Shown here in pieces: positions 6,292 through 12,380 of a stretch of DNA of 12,380 nt. Under the pieces are notes generated by a model that saw only the letters and a list, made by a program, of their open reading frames with translations, was not told the DNA's origin and searched no databases. A program made the position numbers and the translations under genes. Source of the stretch: Candidatus Kapaibacterium sp. (lineage in GTDB: Bacteria; Bacteroidota; Ignavibacteria; Palsa-1295); contig JANWLI010000148.1 in the NCBI GenBank assembly GCA_025450975.1, positions 1 to 12,380 of the forward strand. Direction: 5' to 3'. The number at the start of each line of letters is the position of its first letter. Position 1 is the first letter of the stretch.

Positions 6292-6335
6292 TGTTTATTA
6301 GGATACAGGTCTCTTACTACATACACGGTCTGAAC

Positions 6336-6977
6336 ATGAAATTGAATGTCTACATCTATGCTTCCCTGCTAGTACTGGCTGGTGGCACTTCTCTTTGGGC
6401 GCAGCTCCCCGAGAAGCAAGATCCTGAGACGCGCAATTTCGTCTGGTTTACACCAAGTACTGCGACAACGATCAACGGTATCGGCATCGGTCCGGCAAAC
6501 TCCGGCAATGGCCGTACAACACCGTTCGCGCAGACGATCAACGGCATCCAGATCGAGCTACCAGGCATGCGCTCCCTGCAATTTCCGCTTGAAATTCCTG
6601 AACATCGCTACATGCGTTCGGTAACTGCTGGGCAGGGCGAGGTGACAGTTAACGGTGTACTTGCAGCAGTATCGGGAAGCTCAGGTGTCGATCGCATCAA
6701 CGGCGCATTCGTCACGGCATTCTGCGGCTTCGCACGCGAGGTTAACGGCGTCGCAATTAATCCGGTCAATTTTGTAGGCAAGGTCGATGGCGTAGCGCTT
6801 GGCCTGGTCAATAACGTTCTCGAAGGAGACGGAGCATCAGTAGGACTTTTCAATAACTGTGAAGAATGTAACGGTACGCAGATCGGACTCATCAACATCC
6901 GCAAACGTGGCGACGGTCCGCAGATCGGCCTGATCAATATCAGCGGCGACCGCATCCTCCCGTTCTTAAATTTTTAG
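6336..6977 (+). CDS. Secreted surface protein with NG..IGL.N repeats (LA_2272-like repeat family)
   Basis: A 213-aa protein. I chose the ATG at 6336 rather than the GTG at 6291 because MKLNVYIYASLLVLAGGTSLWA is then a clean signal peptide, cleaved before Gln23. The rest is built of short units starting with NG or DG: N47, N69, N106, N122, N137, D151, D165, N179 and D193. The last five are spaced exactly 14 residues apart, with consensus like NGxxIGLxN. It ends RILPFLNF, with a C-terminal Phe like many proteins handled by the outer-membrane assembly machinery. This repeat type is known from Leptospira LA_2272-like proteins and Bacteroidota surface proteins; function is unknown, and a beta-solenoid or small barrel is inferred. 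Cys130, Cys175 and Cys178 are present. Transcription appears to end at the hairpin at 7004-7058. Confidence 0.82.
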   Translation: MKLNVYIYASLLVLAGGTSLWAQLPEKQDPETRNFVWFTPSTATTINGIGIGPANSGNGRTTPFAQTINGIQIELPGMRSLQFPLEIPEHRYMRSVTAGQGEVTVNGVLAAVSGSSGVDRINGAFVTAFCGFAREVNGVAINPVNFVGKVDGVALGLVNNVLEGDGASVGLFNNCEECNGTQIGLINIRKRGDGPQIGLINISGDRILPFLNF

Positions 6978-7003
6978 CACGATCACGAAGCTTAAAGAGA
7001 ATG

Positions 7004-7065
7004 TGTCAGCATCGGTCGTCGATCTGTTCGTGAAGAAGTCATGCGGCTGATGCTGATAGCTTTTT
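7004..7065 (+). terminator. Intrinsic terminator of the repeat-protein gene
   Basis: Positions 7004-7019 pair with 7043-7058 over 16 bp in + strand RNA, including exact TCAGCATC/GATGCTGA and four G-U pairs. A 23-nt loop and then GC plus T5 (7061-7065) complete the form of a rho-independent terminator. On the minus strand the four G-U pairs become C-A mismatches, so the signal serves the + strand gene. Its T-run overlaps the stop codon of the convergent dusB. Confidence 0.55.
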
Positions 7066-8065
7066 AGGCAGCCAACTCAAGTACCGGAGCTTCCTGCTCG
7101 TACTCAGCTAAGAACCGGTAGAGGCGATCTTCAACTGCAGCATAGGTTGGGAGGCGAACAAGCTCGCCGCGAAGTTTTGCAGCGCCACGCATGCCAGAGA
7201 AATATCCCGAATAGTATTTACGGAAAGACGGAATTGCATGTGCTTCATCACTACGGAGGGTCATGTAGTGACGCAACTGTGCGAGGCAAACTTCAATGCG
7301 CTCGGCAAGCGGCGTGATCGCGTAGCTGCCCGTTGCAAAATACTCTTTGATCTGGCGGAAGATAAACGGATTGCCGATCGCAGCACGTGCGACCATGACG
7401 GCATCGCATCCTGTCTCGCGAAACGCCTGTTCGGCAGCTTCGGGAGAATTCACATCGCCGTTGAGAAACACCGGGATCGAGACACGCTCTTTAATGCGCG
7501 GGATCCACGACCAATCTGCATTCCCGGAATGACCCTGCGAGCGAGTACGACAATGGATCGTCAGCGCAGCAGCACCTGCCTGCTCGAGCATCGGCGCAAC
7601 ATCGAGCACGTTGATCGACTCATGATCCCAGCCGATACGTGTTTTCACCGTTACCGGGAGCTTCACTGCATCGGCGACGGTACGGACCATCTTGTCCATA
7701 CGCGGAAGATCTTTCAGTAATCCCGCTCCGGCACCCTTGCCGGCAACATTCTTGACCCAGCAGCCACAATTGATGTCGAGGAAATCAGGACCCGAGGCTT
7801 CGCTGATCTGCGCAGCTTCGCGCATTACTTCCGGATCGCCGCCATAGATCTGGATAGCGACAGGGCGTTCTTCTTCGAGCGTTACGAGCTTTCTACGTGA
7901 TTTTACGACCTTGCGGATCAGCGCTTCCGACGAGATAAACTCCGTATACACGACGTCAGCGCCAAGACGCCGGCACTGGATCCGGAACGACTCGTCGGTA
8001 ACATCTTCCATCGGAGCAAGCAACAAAGGCCGCTCAGGAAGCTCAATATGGCCGATTTTTGACAC
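7064..8065 (-). CDS. dusB: tRNA-dihydrouridine synthase, DusB/NifR3 type
   Basis: FMN enzyme that reduces uridine to dihydrouridine in the D-loop of tRNAs. It is 333 aa, of normal length. Visible motifs are LLLAPMEDVTDESFR (14-28), the FMN loop QIYGG (72-76), DINCGCW with the expected catalytic Cys102, VKTRIGWD with K141 (140-147), IHCRTRSQ with H171 (170-177), the phosphate-binding NGDV (202-205) and GCDAVMVARAAIGNPFIF (219-236). The usual GCP reads GCW here. The start is GTG at 8065-8063; an ATG at 8073-8071 is out of frame and the next in-frame Met is residue 19, inside the first motif. There is no Shine-Dalgarno sequence. The gene is convergent with the repeat protein and divergent from the small gene at 8147, with an 81-bp gap. 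Confidence 0.93.
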   Translation of the reverse strand: MSKIGHIELPERPLLLAPMEDVTDESFRIQCRRLGADVVYTEFISSEALIRKVVKSRRKLVTLEEERPVAIQIYGGDPEVMREAAQISEASGPDFLDINCGCWVKNVAGKGAGAGLLKDLPRMDKMVRTVADAVKLPVTVKTRIGWDHESINVLDVAPMLEQAGAAALTIHCRTRSQGHSGNADWSWIPRIKERVSIPVFLNGDVNSPEAAEQAFRETGCDAVMVARAAIGNPFIFRQIKEYFATGSYAITPLAERIEVCLAQLRHYMTLRSDEAHAIPSFRKYYSGYFSGMRGAAKLRGELVRLPTYAAVEDRLYRFLAEYEQEAPVLELAA

Positions 8066-8146
8066 TGAGCCATATAAACAACATAACTGATGGGGATGTT
8101 CGCAATGGCTAAATAGTTGATATTACAGCGCGGAAAGCGTTATCCC

Positions 8147-8353
8147 ATGTTCCGGTTCATTCGTGTTCAACTGAAGCGTTTCTTCTTTATCTTTCCCAGA
8201 GTGATTGGGTGGTATGCGCGTACATTTTGGATAATGATGGGCAGTGGTCGTGTTAAGCGTACTGATGAATACTGGGAAGCATTCCACGAGGACGTGCAGA
8301 GACGTTGGGCCCATATTAAAGAGCACGATGAAGGTATCAAATCAGAACATTGA
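8147..8353 (+). CDS. Small hypothetical protein with an aromatic hydrophobic segment (68 aa)
   Basis: Open frame from ATG at 8147, preceded by GGAAAG (8132-8137), a weak ribosome-binding sequence about 9 nt upstream. A TTG at 8117 in the same frame would add 10 residues but has no support. Residues 12-31 (FFFIFPRVIGWYARTFWIMM) are hydrophobic and aromatic with two Arg, suggesting a membrane-surface helix or a poor transmembrane segment. The C-terminal half is charged and probably helical (TDEYWEAFHEDVQRRWAHIKEHDE). I do not recognise the family. It lies 48 bp before the aminotransferase gene on the same strand and could be the first gene of that transcript. Confidence 0.55.
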   Translation: MFRFIRVQLKRFFFIFPRVIGWYARTFWIMMGSGRVKRTDEYWEAFHEDVQRRWAHIKEHDEGIKSEH

Positions 8354-8401
8354 AACAATGCCCGCCAATGTCGTAATCTCTGGCAAAACCTCATTCACCG
8401 C

Positions 8402-9562
8402 ATGCCGTTAGGAAAAGCTGTCCGTCATCACTGGCTTCTTGAAGACGATGTTGTCTTTCTCAACCATGGTTCGTTCGGCGCGTGTCCGAAACCAGTCCTT
8501 GATGTTCAGTCGCATTGGCGGCATCGTCTCGAGCTCGATCCTGTAAGATTCATGACGCGCGAACTTCCTGCGCAGCTTCCGGTGGCCCGTCAGGCGCTCT
8601 CATCGTTTCTCAACTGCGATCCCGACGACCTCGTCCTTGTGCAGAATGCTACAACAGGAGCGAACGCCGTGCTCCGCTCGCTGGCAGCACAGTTCAAACC
8701 TGGTGATGAACTGCTGACAACTTCGCAGGCATATACCGCTACGCATCAAACCCTTGATTATGTGGCTAATCTCACCGGTGCAGTTGTCGTGCAAGCGTAT
8801 GTGCCGTTTCCGATCGACGATCCGCAGCAGGTAGTCGATGCACTTGTTTCGAAGATCACGCCGCGAACAAAGTTTTGTGCGGTCGATCATGTGACGAGTC
8901 TCACGGGCGTCGTCTTCCCCGTCGAAAACATCATCCCGATCTTCAAGGAGCGCAACATTCCGATCATGATCGATGGGGCTCATGCTCCGGGGCATGTGCA
9001 TGTCGATATCACTGCACTCGATGCCGACTTCTACGCCGGCAATTGCCACAAGTGGCTCTATGCTCCGAAAGGCTCTGGCATTCTCTGGGTAAGCAAGAAG
9101 TATCAGGACCAGATACATGCAACCGTGATCAGCTGCGAACCGGGCAGCGATTTTCAAACGAAGTTTTCGTGGACTGGCTCCGTTGATCCGTCAGGCTGGT
9201 TCTCGATCGCAGCGGGTATTGACTTTATGAAAAGTCTCGGCGTTGAAGCGATACGCAAGCACGCCAACGATCTTATTCTGGGCGCACGGCAGAAGATCAC
9301 CTCAGCTTTAGGCACAAGCTATGGCGCACCGCCGGAAATGCTTGCCAACCTCTGTACGATCCTGCTGCCTGTTGAAGGCCCGGTTAGCCCGAAGTATTCG
9401 CCGATCCTGCACGACAGGCTTTACGATGAGTACAATATCCAGGTCCCGGCAATGGCGCCGGATGGGAAGGCTTGTATTAGGTTTTCCGCAAACGCTTATA
9501 ACGAGGCTAGTGAGTACGATACATTGCTTGCGGCGCTTCAGGAAATATTGCAGAACAAATAA
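8402..9562 (+). CDS. Class V aminotransferase, isopenicillin-N epimerase-like
   Basis: A pyridoxal-phosphate enzyme of 386 aa. It opens with FLNHGSFGACPKPV (19-32) and RxxLExDPVRF, the typical start of the CefD-like branch. It then has the phosphate loop QNATTGAN (81-88), DGAHAPGHV with D191 for the pyridine nitrogen (191-199), and NCHKWLYAPKGSG with the Schiff-base Lys217 (214-226). A C-terminal domain ends with an Arg-containing substrate segment (KACIRFSANAYN). Despite the family name, most such proteins are not in beta-lactam pathways; racemase, desulfurase or aminotransferase activity is possible and the substrate is unknown. No Shine-Dalgarno sequence is seen. It appears to lead a tight cluster with the cupin, ASCH and HAD genes. 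Confidence 0.9.
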   Translation: MPLGKAVRHHWLLEDDVVFLNHGSFGACPKPVLDVQSHWRHRLELDPVRFMTRELPAQLPVARQALSSFLNCDPDDLVLVQNATTGANAVLRSLAAQFKPGDELLTTSQAYTATHQTLDYVANLTGAVVVQAYVPFPIDDPQQVVDALVSKITPRTKFCAVDHVTSLTGVVFPVENIIPIFKERNIPIMIDGAHAPGHVHVDITALDADFYAGNCHKWLYAPKGSGILWVSKKYQDQIHATVISCEPGSDFQTKFSWTGSVDPSGWFSIAAGIDFMKSLGVEAIRKHANDLILGARQKITSALGTSYGAPPEMLANLCTILLPVEGPVSPKYSPILHDRLYDEYNIQVPAMAPDGKACIRFSANAYNEASEYDTLLAALQEILQNK

Positions 9563-9564
9563 CG

Positions 9565-9572
9565 TAAGTTTG
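9565..9572 (+). promoter_or_regulatory. TAAGTTTG element 4 nt before the cupin start
   Basis: TAAGTTTG fits TAnnTTTG and ends 4 nt before the ATG at 9577, the same spacing as TAACTTTG before the ATG at 3351. The two gaps also share the following C and the C next to ATG, and both begin with TAACGT made from the upstream stop codon. A TTG at 9548-9550 is only 14 nt upstream, too close for a standard -33 box. Confidence 0.4.
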
Positions 9573-9576
9573 CGCC

Positions 9577-9945
9577 ATGAGTGAAACCATGAATTACAAC
9601 ATCAACCTCGATGTCAAATACGGGCATCACGAGATCGTCGACGTCCCCGCAATCGTCGCAGCCAACAAGCCGTGGTTTAACCAGACGCTGACCGAAGTCA
9701 ACAACAGTGTCGTGCGCCTCGGCATTCTCGAAGGCGATTTCCATTGGCATAAGCATGACAATGACGACGAGTTCTTTTTTGTCCTCGAAGGACAGTTACT
9801 GATCGACCTTGAAGATAAGACGATCGAGCTAAATCCAAACCAGGGCACGACGATCTCCAAAGGCGTTATGCACCGTCCGCGCGCACCGCAGAAGGTAGTC
9901 GTGCTGATGGTGGAGACGAATGACATCGTACCGACAGGAGACTAA
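9577..9945 (+). CDS. Single-domain cupin protein
   Basis: A 122-aa protein with one cupin barrel. Motif 1 is G53-x4-H58-x-H60-x4-E65-x6-G72, close to the classical metal-binding pattern. Motif 2 is SKGVMHRP, with H99 as the fourth ligand (the usual Pro before Gly is replaced by Ser-Lys). All four metal ligands (H58, H60, E65, H99) are present, so a metal-dependent enzyme or small-molecule-binding role is likely; the substrate cannot be told. ATG at 9577 is taken as start; ATG at 9589 is a second option. The gene lies 14 nt after the aminotransferase and 2 nt before the ASCH gene. The ribosome binding site of the ASCH gene is within its last codons. Confidence 0.87.
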   Translation: MSETMNYNINLDVKYGHHEIVDVPAIVAANKPWFNQTLTEVNNSVVRLGILEGDFHWHKHDNDDEFFFVLEGQLLIDLEDKTIELNPNQGTTISKGVMHRPRAPQKVVVLMVETNDIVPTGD

Positions 9946-9947
9946 CA

Positions 9948-10397
9948 GTGTCTCCTGAGGAAATGTGGAAAGCATATTGTACTGCTACCGGCAAATACGA
10001 TCTGCCAATGCCAGTGCCGGAATACTTCGACGATAATGAACAGGGTGCTAATATATTGGCAGACCTCGTTGTGCGCGGCATTAAGCAGGCTACCTGCTCT
10101 GCCGTTTGGACATACAGACAGGAGAACGAGCCAATACCAATGGCCGGAGAACTGTGGCTCGTTACTAACTGGGCGGGCGAGGCGCAATGCATTCTTGAAA
10201 CGACGCAGGTAGACATCACGCCATTTATTGTGGTGAGCGCAGAGTTTGCCGCACTTGAAGGAGAGGGCGACAGAACGTTGGCACATTGGCGCAACGTGCA
10301 CGAGCGATTTTTTCGACGCCAGTTCGAAGGCACGCCCGACAAATTCGACGAGACCATGCCGCTCGTTTGCCAGCAATTTAAACTTGTATATCCATGA
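9948..10397 (+). CDS. ASCH-domain protein
   Basis: A 149-aa protein of the ASCH (ASC-1 homology) family, a PUA-related fold thought to bind RNA or nucleotides; some members act as nucleoside amidohydrolases. Visible motifs are VVRGIKQATCSA (41-52, family G-x-K-x-A-T), GELWLVTNWAGEAQCILETTQV (67-88), PFIVVSAEFAALEGEGD (92-108) and LAHWRNVHERFF (111-122, with W114 and H118), ending with CQQFKLVYP. The start is GTG, with AGGAG (9936-9940) 7 nt upstream inside the cupin gene. The ATG at 9963 is less likely because its GAGG is only 2 nt away. The gene overlaps the HAD gene by 4 nt (ATGA), so the two are almost certainly translated together. Confidence 0.87.
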   Translation: MSPEEMWKAYCTATGKYDLPMPVPEYFDDNEQGANILADLVVRGIKQATCSAVWTYRQENEPIPMAGELWLVTNWAGEAQCILETTQVDITPFIVVSAEFAALEGEGDRTLAHWRNVHERFFRRQFEGTPDKFDETMPLVCQQFKLVYP

Positions 10398-11005
10398 GCT
10401 ATACTGCAGTCATATTCGATCTGGGCAAGGTCATCTTCGCCTACTCCTGGCAACATACCTATGACTATTTTGCCGAACTCAGTGGACTCTCGGCTAACGA
10501 AGTAAAACAGCGACTTGACCTCGAGCATGACGCACACTTCCAGAATTTTGAACGCGGCATCGTCACTCCCCAGGAATATGCGGATCACGTAAACAATCTT
10601 CTTGACGCGGCTCTTACGCTTCCGCAATTTATCGAAGGCTGGAATGCGATCTATGAAGAAGTCTACGATGGCATCGAAGCGATCATGGCCGAACTTGAGT
10701 TGAAGTATCTCCTTGTCGGGCTTTCCAACACCAATACCGTTCACGCAGGTGAATGGCGCGAGCGCTATGCCGATCAGCTTGTCTATCTTTCGTATATTTT
10801 CTGCTCGCACGAACTGCATGCGCGCAAACCGGAGCCGGGTATCTACGAGCACGCCCTCCGATCCACGGGCACCCGTCCGGAAGAATGCATCTTCTTCGAC
10901 GACAGGGTTGATAATGTCCAAGGTGCGCGTTCGGTTGGCATTCAGGCATTCCAGGTCACCTCTCCCGCCGAGATCCGGGCTGCCTTAAAAGAACTTGGCA
11001 TATAA
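10394..11005 (+). CDS. HAD-superfamily phosphatase, YihX-like
   Basis: A 203-aa haloacid-dehalogenase-type hydrolase, probably a sugar-phosphate or related phosphatase. Motif I is VIFDLGKVIF with nucleophile D9; the second Asp of DxD is Gly11, as in E. coli YihX (FDLGNVI). Motif II is GLSNTN with S111, motif III ARKPEPGIY with K145, and motif IV FFDDRVDNVQGAR with D169 and D170. The segment at about 15-95 forms the helical cap. The replacement of the second Asp is normal for the YihX-like branch and does not by itself imply loss of activity. The start overlaps the ASCH stop by 4 nt. Substrate is unknown. Confidence 0.88.
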   Translation: MSYTAVIFDLGKVIFAYSWQHTYDYFAELSGLSANEVKQRLDLEHDAHFQNFERGIVTPQEYADHVNNLLDAALTLPQFIEGWNAIYEEVYDGIEAIMAELELKYLLVGLSNTNTVHAGEWRERYADQLVYLSYIFCSHELHARKPEPGIYEHALRSTGTRPEECIFFDDRVDNVQGARSVGIQAFQVTSPAEIRAALKELGI

Positions 11006-11013
11006 CTGCTTCC

Positions 11014-11043
11014 TTGTTTTTCGCAATTTTTTACCTGTACTCT
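11014..11043 (+). promoter_or_regulatory. Candidate promoter of the DoxX gene
   Basis: TTGTTT (11014-11019) and TACTCT (11038-11043) are 18 nt apart. The -10 hexamer is the same TACTCT as in the candidate promoter at 5212-5217. Transcription would begin about 11050, about 38 nt before the ATG. Confidence 0.35.
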
Positions 11044-11074
11044 GGCACCAATTTTGAGTCATTTCCCGGCAGTG

Positions 11075-11083
11075 AGGAGGTGA
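11075..11083 (+). promoter_or_regulatory. Perfect Shine-Dalgarno sequence of the DoxX gene
   Basis: AGGAGGTGA is fully complementary to the standard 16S rRNA 3' end, with 7 nt between AGGAGG and the ATG at 11088. It is the strongest ribosome binding site in a window where most genes have none, and it fixes this start. Confidence 0.8.
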
Positions 11084-11087
11084 ATAT

Positions 11088-11570
11088 ATGCGAGCAGATG
11101 ATTTAGGTAAATTGATCCTGCGTTTTACCGTAGGTGGACTGATGCTCTTTCATGGCATCAGTAAGCTACAGAATGGCGTAGGTGGTATTGAAGGAATGGT
11201 AACGGCCGAAGGCCTGCCGTCCTGGGTTGCTTATGGAGTGTATGCAGCCGAGATCGTTGCACCGATCCTTTTGATCATTGGATGGGGTACGCGCGTTGGC
11301 GCGGGCCTGATCATGATCAACATGATCGCTGCGATCCTGCTGGTCCATTCGAACGATCTTCTTGCGGTAAACGAGAGAGGTGGTGCGTGGGCAGTCGAAC
11401 TGCCGATGTTCTATCTGCTGTCGTCACTGGCGATACTGATCATGGGTCCTGGTGCGTATGGCTTAGCGGGTACACGTGTACGCAAGCCTGTGATTATCAG
11501 AGCACCGCGACGTGAACGTGTGAGGGAGCGCCACTATCCGACGCCGCCGTCACCCACAGTTACATATTAA
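11088..11570 (+). CDS. DoxX-family membrane protein
   Basis: A 160-aa inner-membrane protein with four hydrophobic segments at about 8-26, 46-66, 68-88 and 104-126. The N-terminal signature LRFTVGGLMLFHGISKL (11-27) is typical of the DoxX family, whose members have been linked to oxidoreductase and stress-related membrane complexes. The role here is unknown. A loop at 89-103 (NDLLAVNERGGAWAV) precedes the last helix, as is usual in the family. The C-terminal tail (130-160) is basic and then Pro-rich, and probably cytosolic. It has its own candidate promoter and a perfect ribosome binding site, so it is likely well expressed and separate from the HAD gene 82 bp upstream. It converges on the next gene with a gap of 15 bp and no visible terminator. 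Confidence 0.88.
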   Translation: MRADDLGKLILRFTVGGLMLFHGISKLQNGVGGIEGMVTAEGLPSWVAYGVYAAEIVAPILLIIGWGTRVGAGLIMINMIAAILLVHSNDLLAVNERGGAWAVELPMFYLLSSLAILIMGPGAYGLAGTRVRKPVIIRAPRRERVRERHYPTPPSPTVTY

Positions 11571-11585
11571 GAGGTCACTGTAAGT

Positions 11586-11906
11586 TTAGCTATACCTGGT
11601 CATACCTTCGTCGTTTCCGTCGAGGGTATGATCGGTATATACGGGCGGCGCTTCTCCCTTGCGAACAAGTTCGTTGTACTCAGCCGCAAGTCGCGCAATG
11701 CAATTGCCGCAGAAGTAATTTTCAAACCCCGCAGCTTTTTCGACAGTCACGACTTCTTCGCGCGGTAATCCCTGCCGGCAGATCTGGCAGGCAACGCCAT
11801 CGATCACTTCGCCCTCGTCGCGCTCGCGCCGGAGCAAATGCTTATAGCCCCACCACACAAAGTAGAGCGCACCGAGAAGAAGAATAACGGAAAAAAGAAC
11901 TTTCAT
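11586..11906 (-). CDS. Membrane-anchored four-cysteine (zinc-ribbon-like) protein
   Basis: A 106-aa protein with one N-terminal transmembrane helix (about 3-20, VLFSVILLLGALYFVWWG) and then basic residues KHLLRRER, so the rest is probably cytosolic. Two CxxC pairs, C40-x2-C43 and C66-x2-C69, sit 22 residues apart (VACQICRQGLPREE and NYFCGNC), a pattern expected for a single zinc ribbon. It resembles the small PP0621-like proteins, but I cannot confirm membership. The tail after 82 is acidic and disordered-looking. It starts 11 nt after the stop of the thioredoxin gene and is probably cotranscribed with it. The pairing of a thioredoxin with a CxxC protein may be functional, but that is inference. 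Confidence 0.72.
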   Translation of the reverse strand: MKVLFSVILLLGALYFVWWGYKHLLRRERDEGEVIDGVACQICRQGLPREEVVTVEKAAGFENYFCGNCIARLAAEYNELVRKGEAPPVYTDHTLDGNDEGMTRYS

Positions 11907-11917
11907 TTAATGAGGGT

Positions 11918-12380
11918 TTAATTCTCGCCGCCGAGAAATTTCTCCAGCGTTGCTTCGAGTGTCTCGCCACGCAGTGCTTCCTGCATGGCAACGACTGCGC
12001 CTGTCCCATCGACGAGGATCGGTTTCGGAATACCGGCTACTTCGAAACGCTTGGCAACTTCGTTGTCGAATATCCCTGGTATAAAGACATGCTGCCACGG
12101 CATTGCCCACTTCTTGCGGAACGGCGCGACCTGCGCTTCGTTAGCATCCATCGAGATCGAGAGGATCTCAAATCCTTTTCTGCCTTTGAAGCGCTCGTAT
12201 GCTTTATGGATCGCCGGCATTTCGCGAACACACGGACCGCACCACGTCGCCCAGAAGTCGATGAGATAATACTTGCCGAGCATAGAGGTGTTGCTAACTT
12301 TTGTCGTCGTGCCGAGAAGGTCAAGTTCAAACTCAGGGACTTTCTTGCCAACTTGTACTGCTGCATCAGGATTAAACTGC
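11918..12380 (-). CDS. TlpA/ResA-like thioredoxin-fold protein, N-terminus cut by the right edge
   Basis: The frame continues through the right edge, giving 153 visible residues. They begin QFNPDAAVQVGKKVPEFELDLLG, the usual lead-in of the TlpA/AhpC-TSA family, so an ATG at 12283 is internal and not the start. The redox centre is FWATWCGPC (visible C47 and C50). The cis-Pro segment GIPKPILVDGTG and a closing helix follow. Such proteins reduce or relay thiols in the periplasm, for example in cytochrome c maturation. The export signal and any extra N-terminal domain lie outside the window. It is followed after 11 nt by the four-cysteine membrane protein. Confidence 0.88.
   Translation of the reverse strand, partial: QFNPDAAVQVGKKVPEFELDLLGTTTKVSNTSMLGKYYLIDFWATWCGPCVREMPAIHKAYERFKGRKGFEILSISMDANEAQVAPFRKKWAMPWQHVFIPGIFDNEVAKRFEVAGIPKPILVDGTGAVVAMQEALRGETLEATLEKFLGGEN

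Noticed and set aside
6291..6335. GTG at 6291 as start of the repeat protein
   Set aside because: It would put 15 residues in front of the signal peptide and falls in the right arm of a hairpin; ATG at 6336 gives a clean signal.
8071..8073. ATG as start of dusB on the minus strand
   Set aside because: It is out of frame with the conserved protein; the in-frame GTG at 8065-8063 fits the family N-terminus.
9866..10921. Long antisense frame (351 codons) over the ASCH and HAD genes
   Set aside because: Both sense genes have full family motifs and coupled starts; the antisense product has no domain I recognise.
11006..11037. T-rich stretch after the HAD gene as a terminator
   Set aside because: Only a 3-bp stem can be formed before the T-run.

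Overview
The window reads as chromosomal DNA of moderate GC from a Gram-negative bacterium, probably of the Bacteroidota/Chlorobiota side of the FCB group (a Kapaibacteria-like lineage would fit, but that is inference). The reasons are a single-chain fusion of the alpha and beta parts of a 2-oxoacid dehydrogenase E1, a TonB-C domain on a lipoprotein, an 'NG..IGL.N' repeat protein ending in Phe, and two gene starts preceded by a TAnnTTTG element like the Bacteroidota -7 promoter box. Sigma-70-like -35/-10 pairs and one perfect Shine-Dalgarno sequence also occur. I see no IS element, phage gene, CRISPR array, tRNA or rRNA.

Left part (1-2707): two minus-strand genes. One is the start of a secreted protein that runs off the left edge. 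Its start codon is preceded by nested palindromes. The other is the fused E1 gene (761 aa).

Centre-left (2812-6073), plus strand: a TonB-C lipoprotein, a long-chain acyl-CoA synthetase, a glyoxalase/VOC-fold protein, then a sigma-70-like promoter followed by a 127-nt leader with four tandem hairpins in front of a 66-aa membrane-type protein. The last hairpin contains the only Shine-Dalgarno-like sequence of that gene.

Centre (6074-8065): a 262-bp gap with three inverted repeats, then a secreted repeat protein with an exact 14-residue period. A + strand terminator hairpin follows, and then the convergent tRNA-dihydrouridine synthase gene.

Right part (8147-11570), plus strand: a small hypothetical protein, then a compact cluster of class V (isopenicillin-N-epimerase-like) aminotransferase, cupin, ASCH-domain protein and HAD hydrolase, with gaps of 14 nt, 2 nt and a 4-nt overlap. 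A DoxX-family membrane protein follows with its own promoter and a perfect ribosome binding site. The window ends with a convergent minus-strand pair: a TlpA-like thioredoxin, cut by the right edge, and a membrane-anchored four-cysteine protein.

Most genes are housekeeping or metabolic and do not form one obvious pathway. The least explained signals are the hairpin-rich leader at 5746-5872, the palindromes at 199-233 and 6183-6291, and the shared short start-site motif at 3331-3353 and 9560-9579. I did not find a clearly new multi-gene system.
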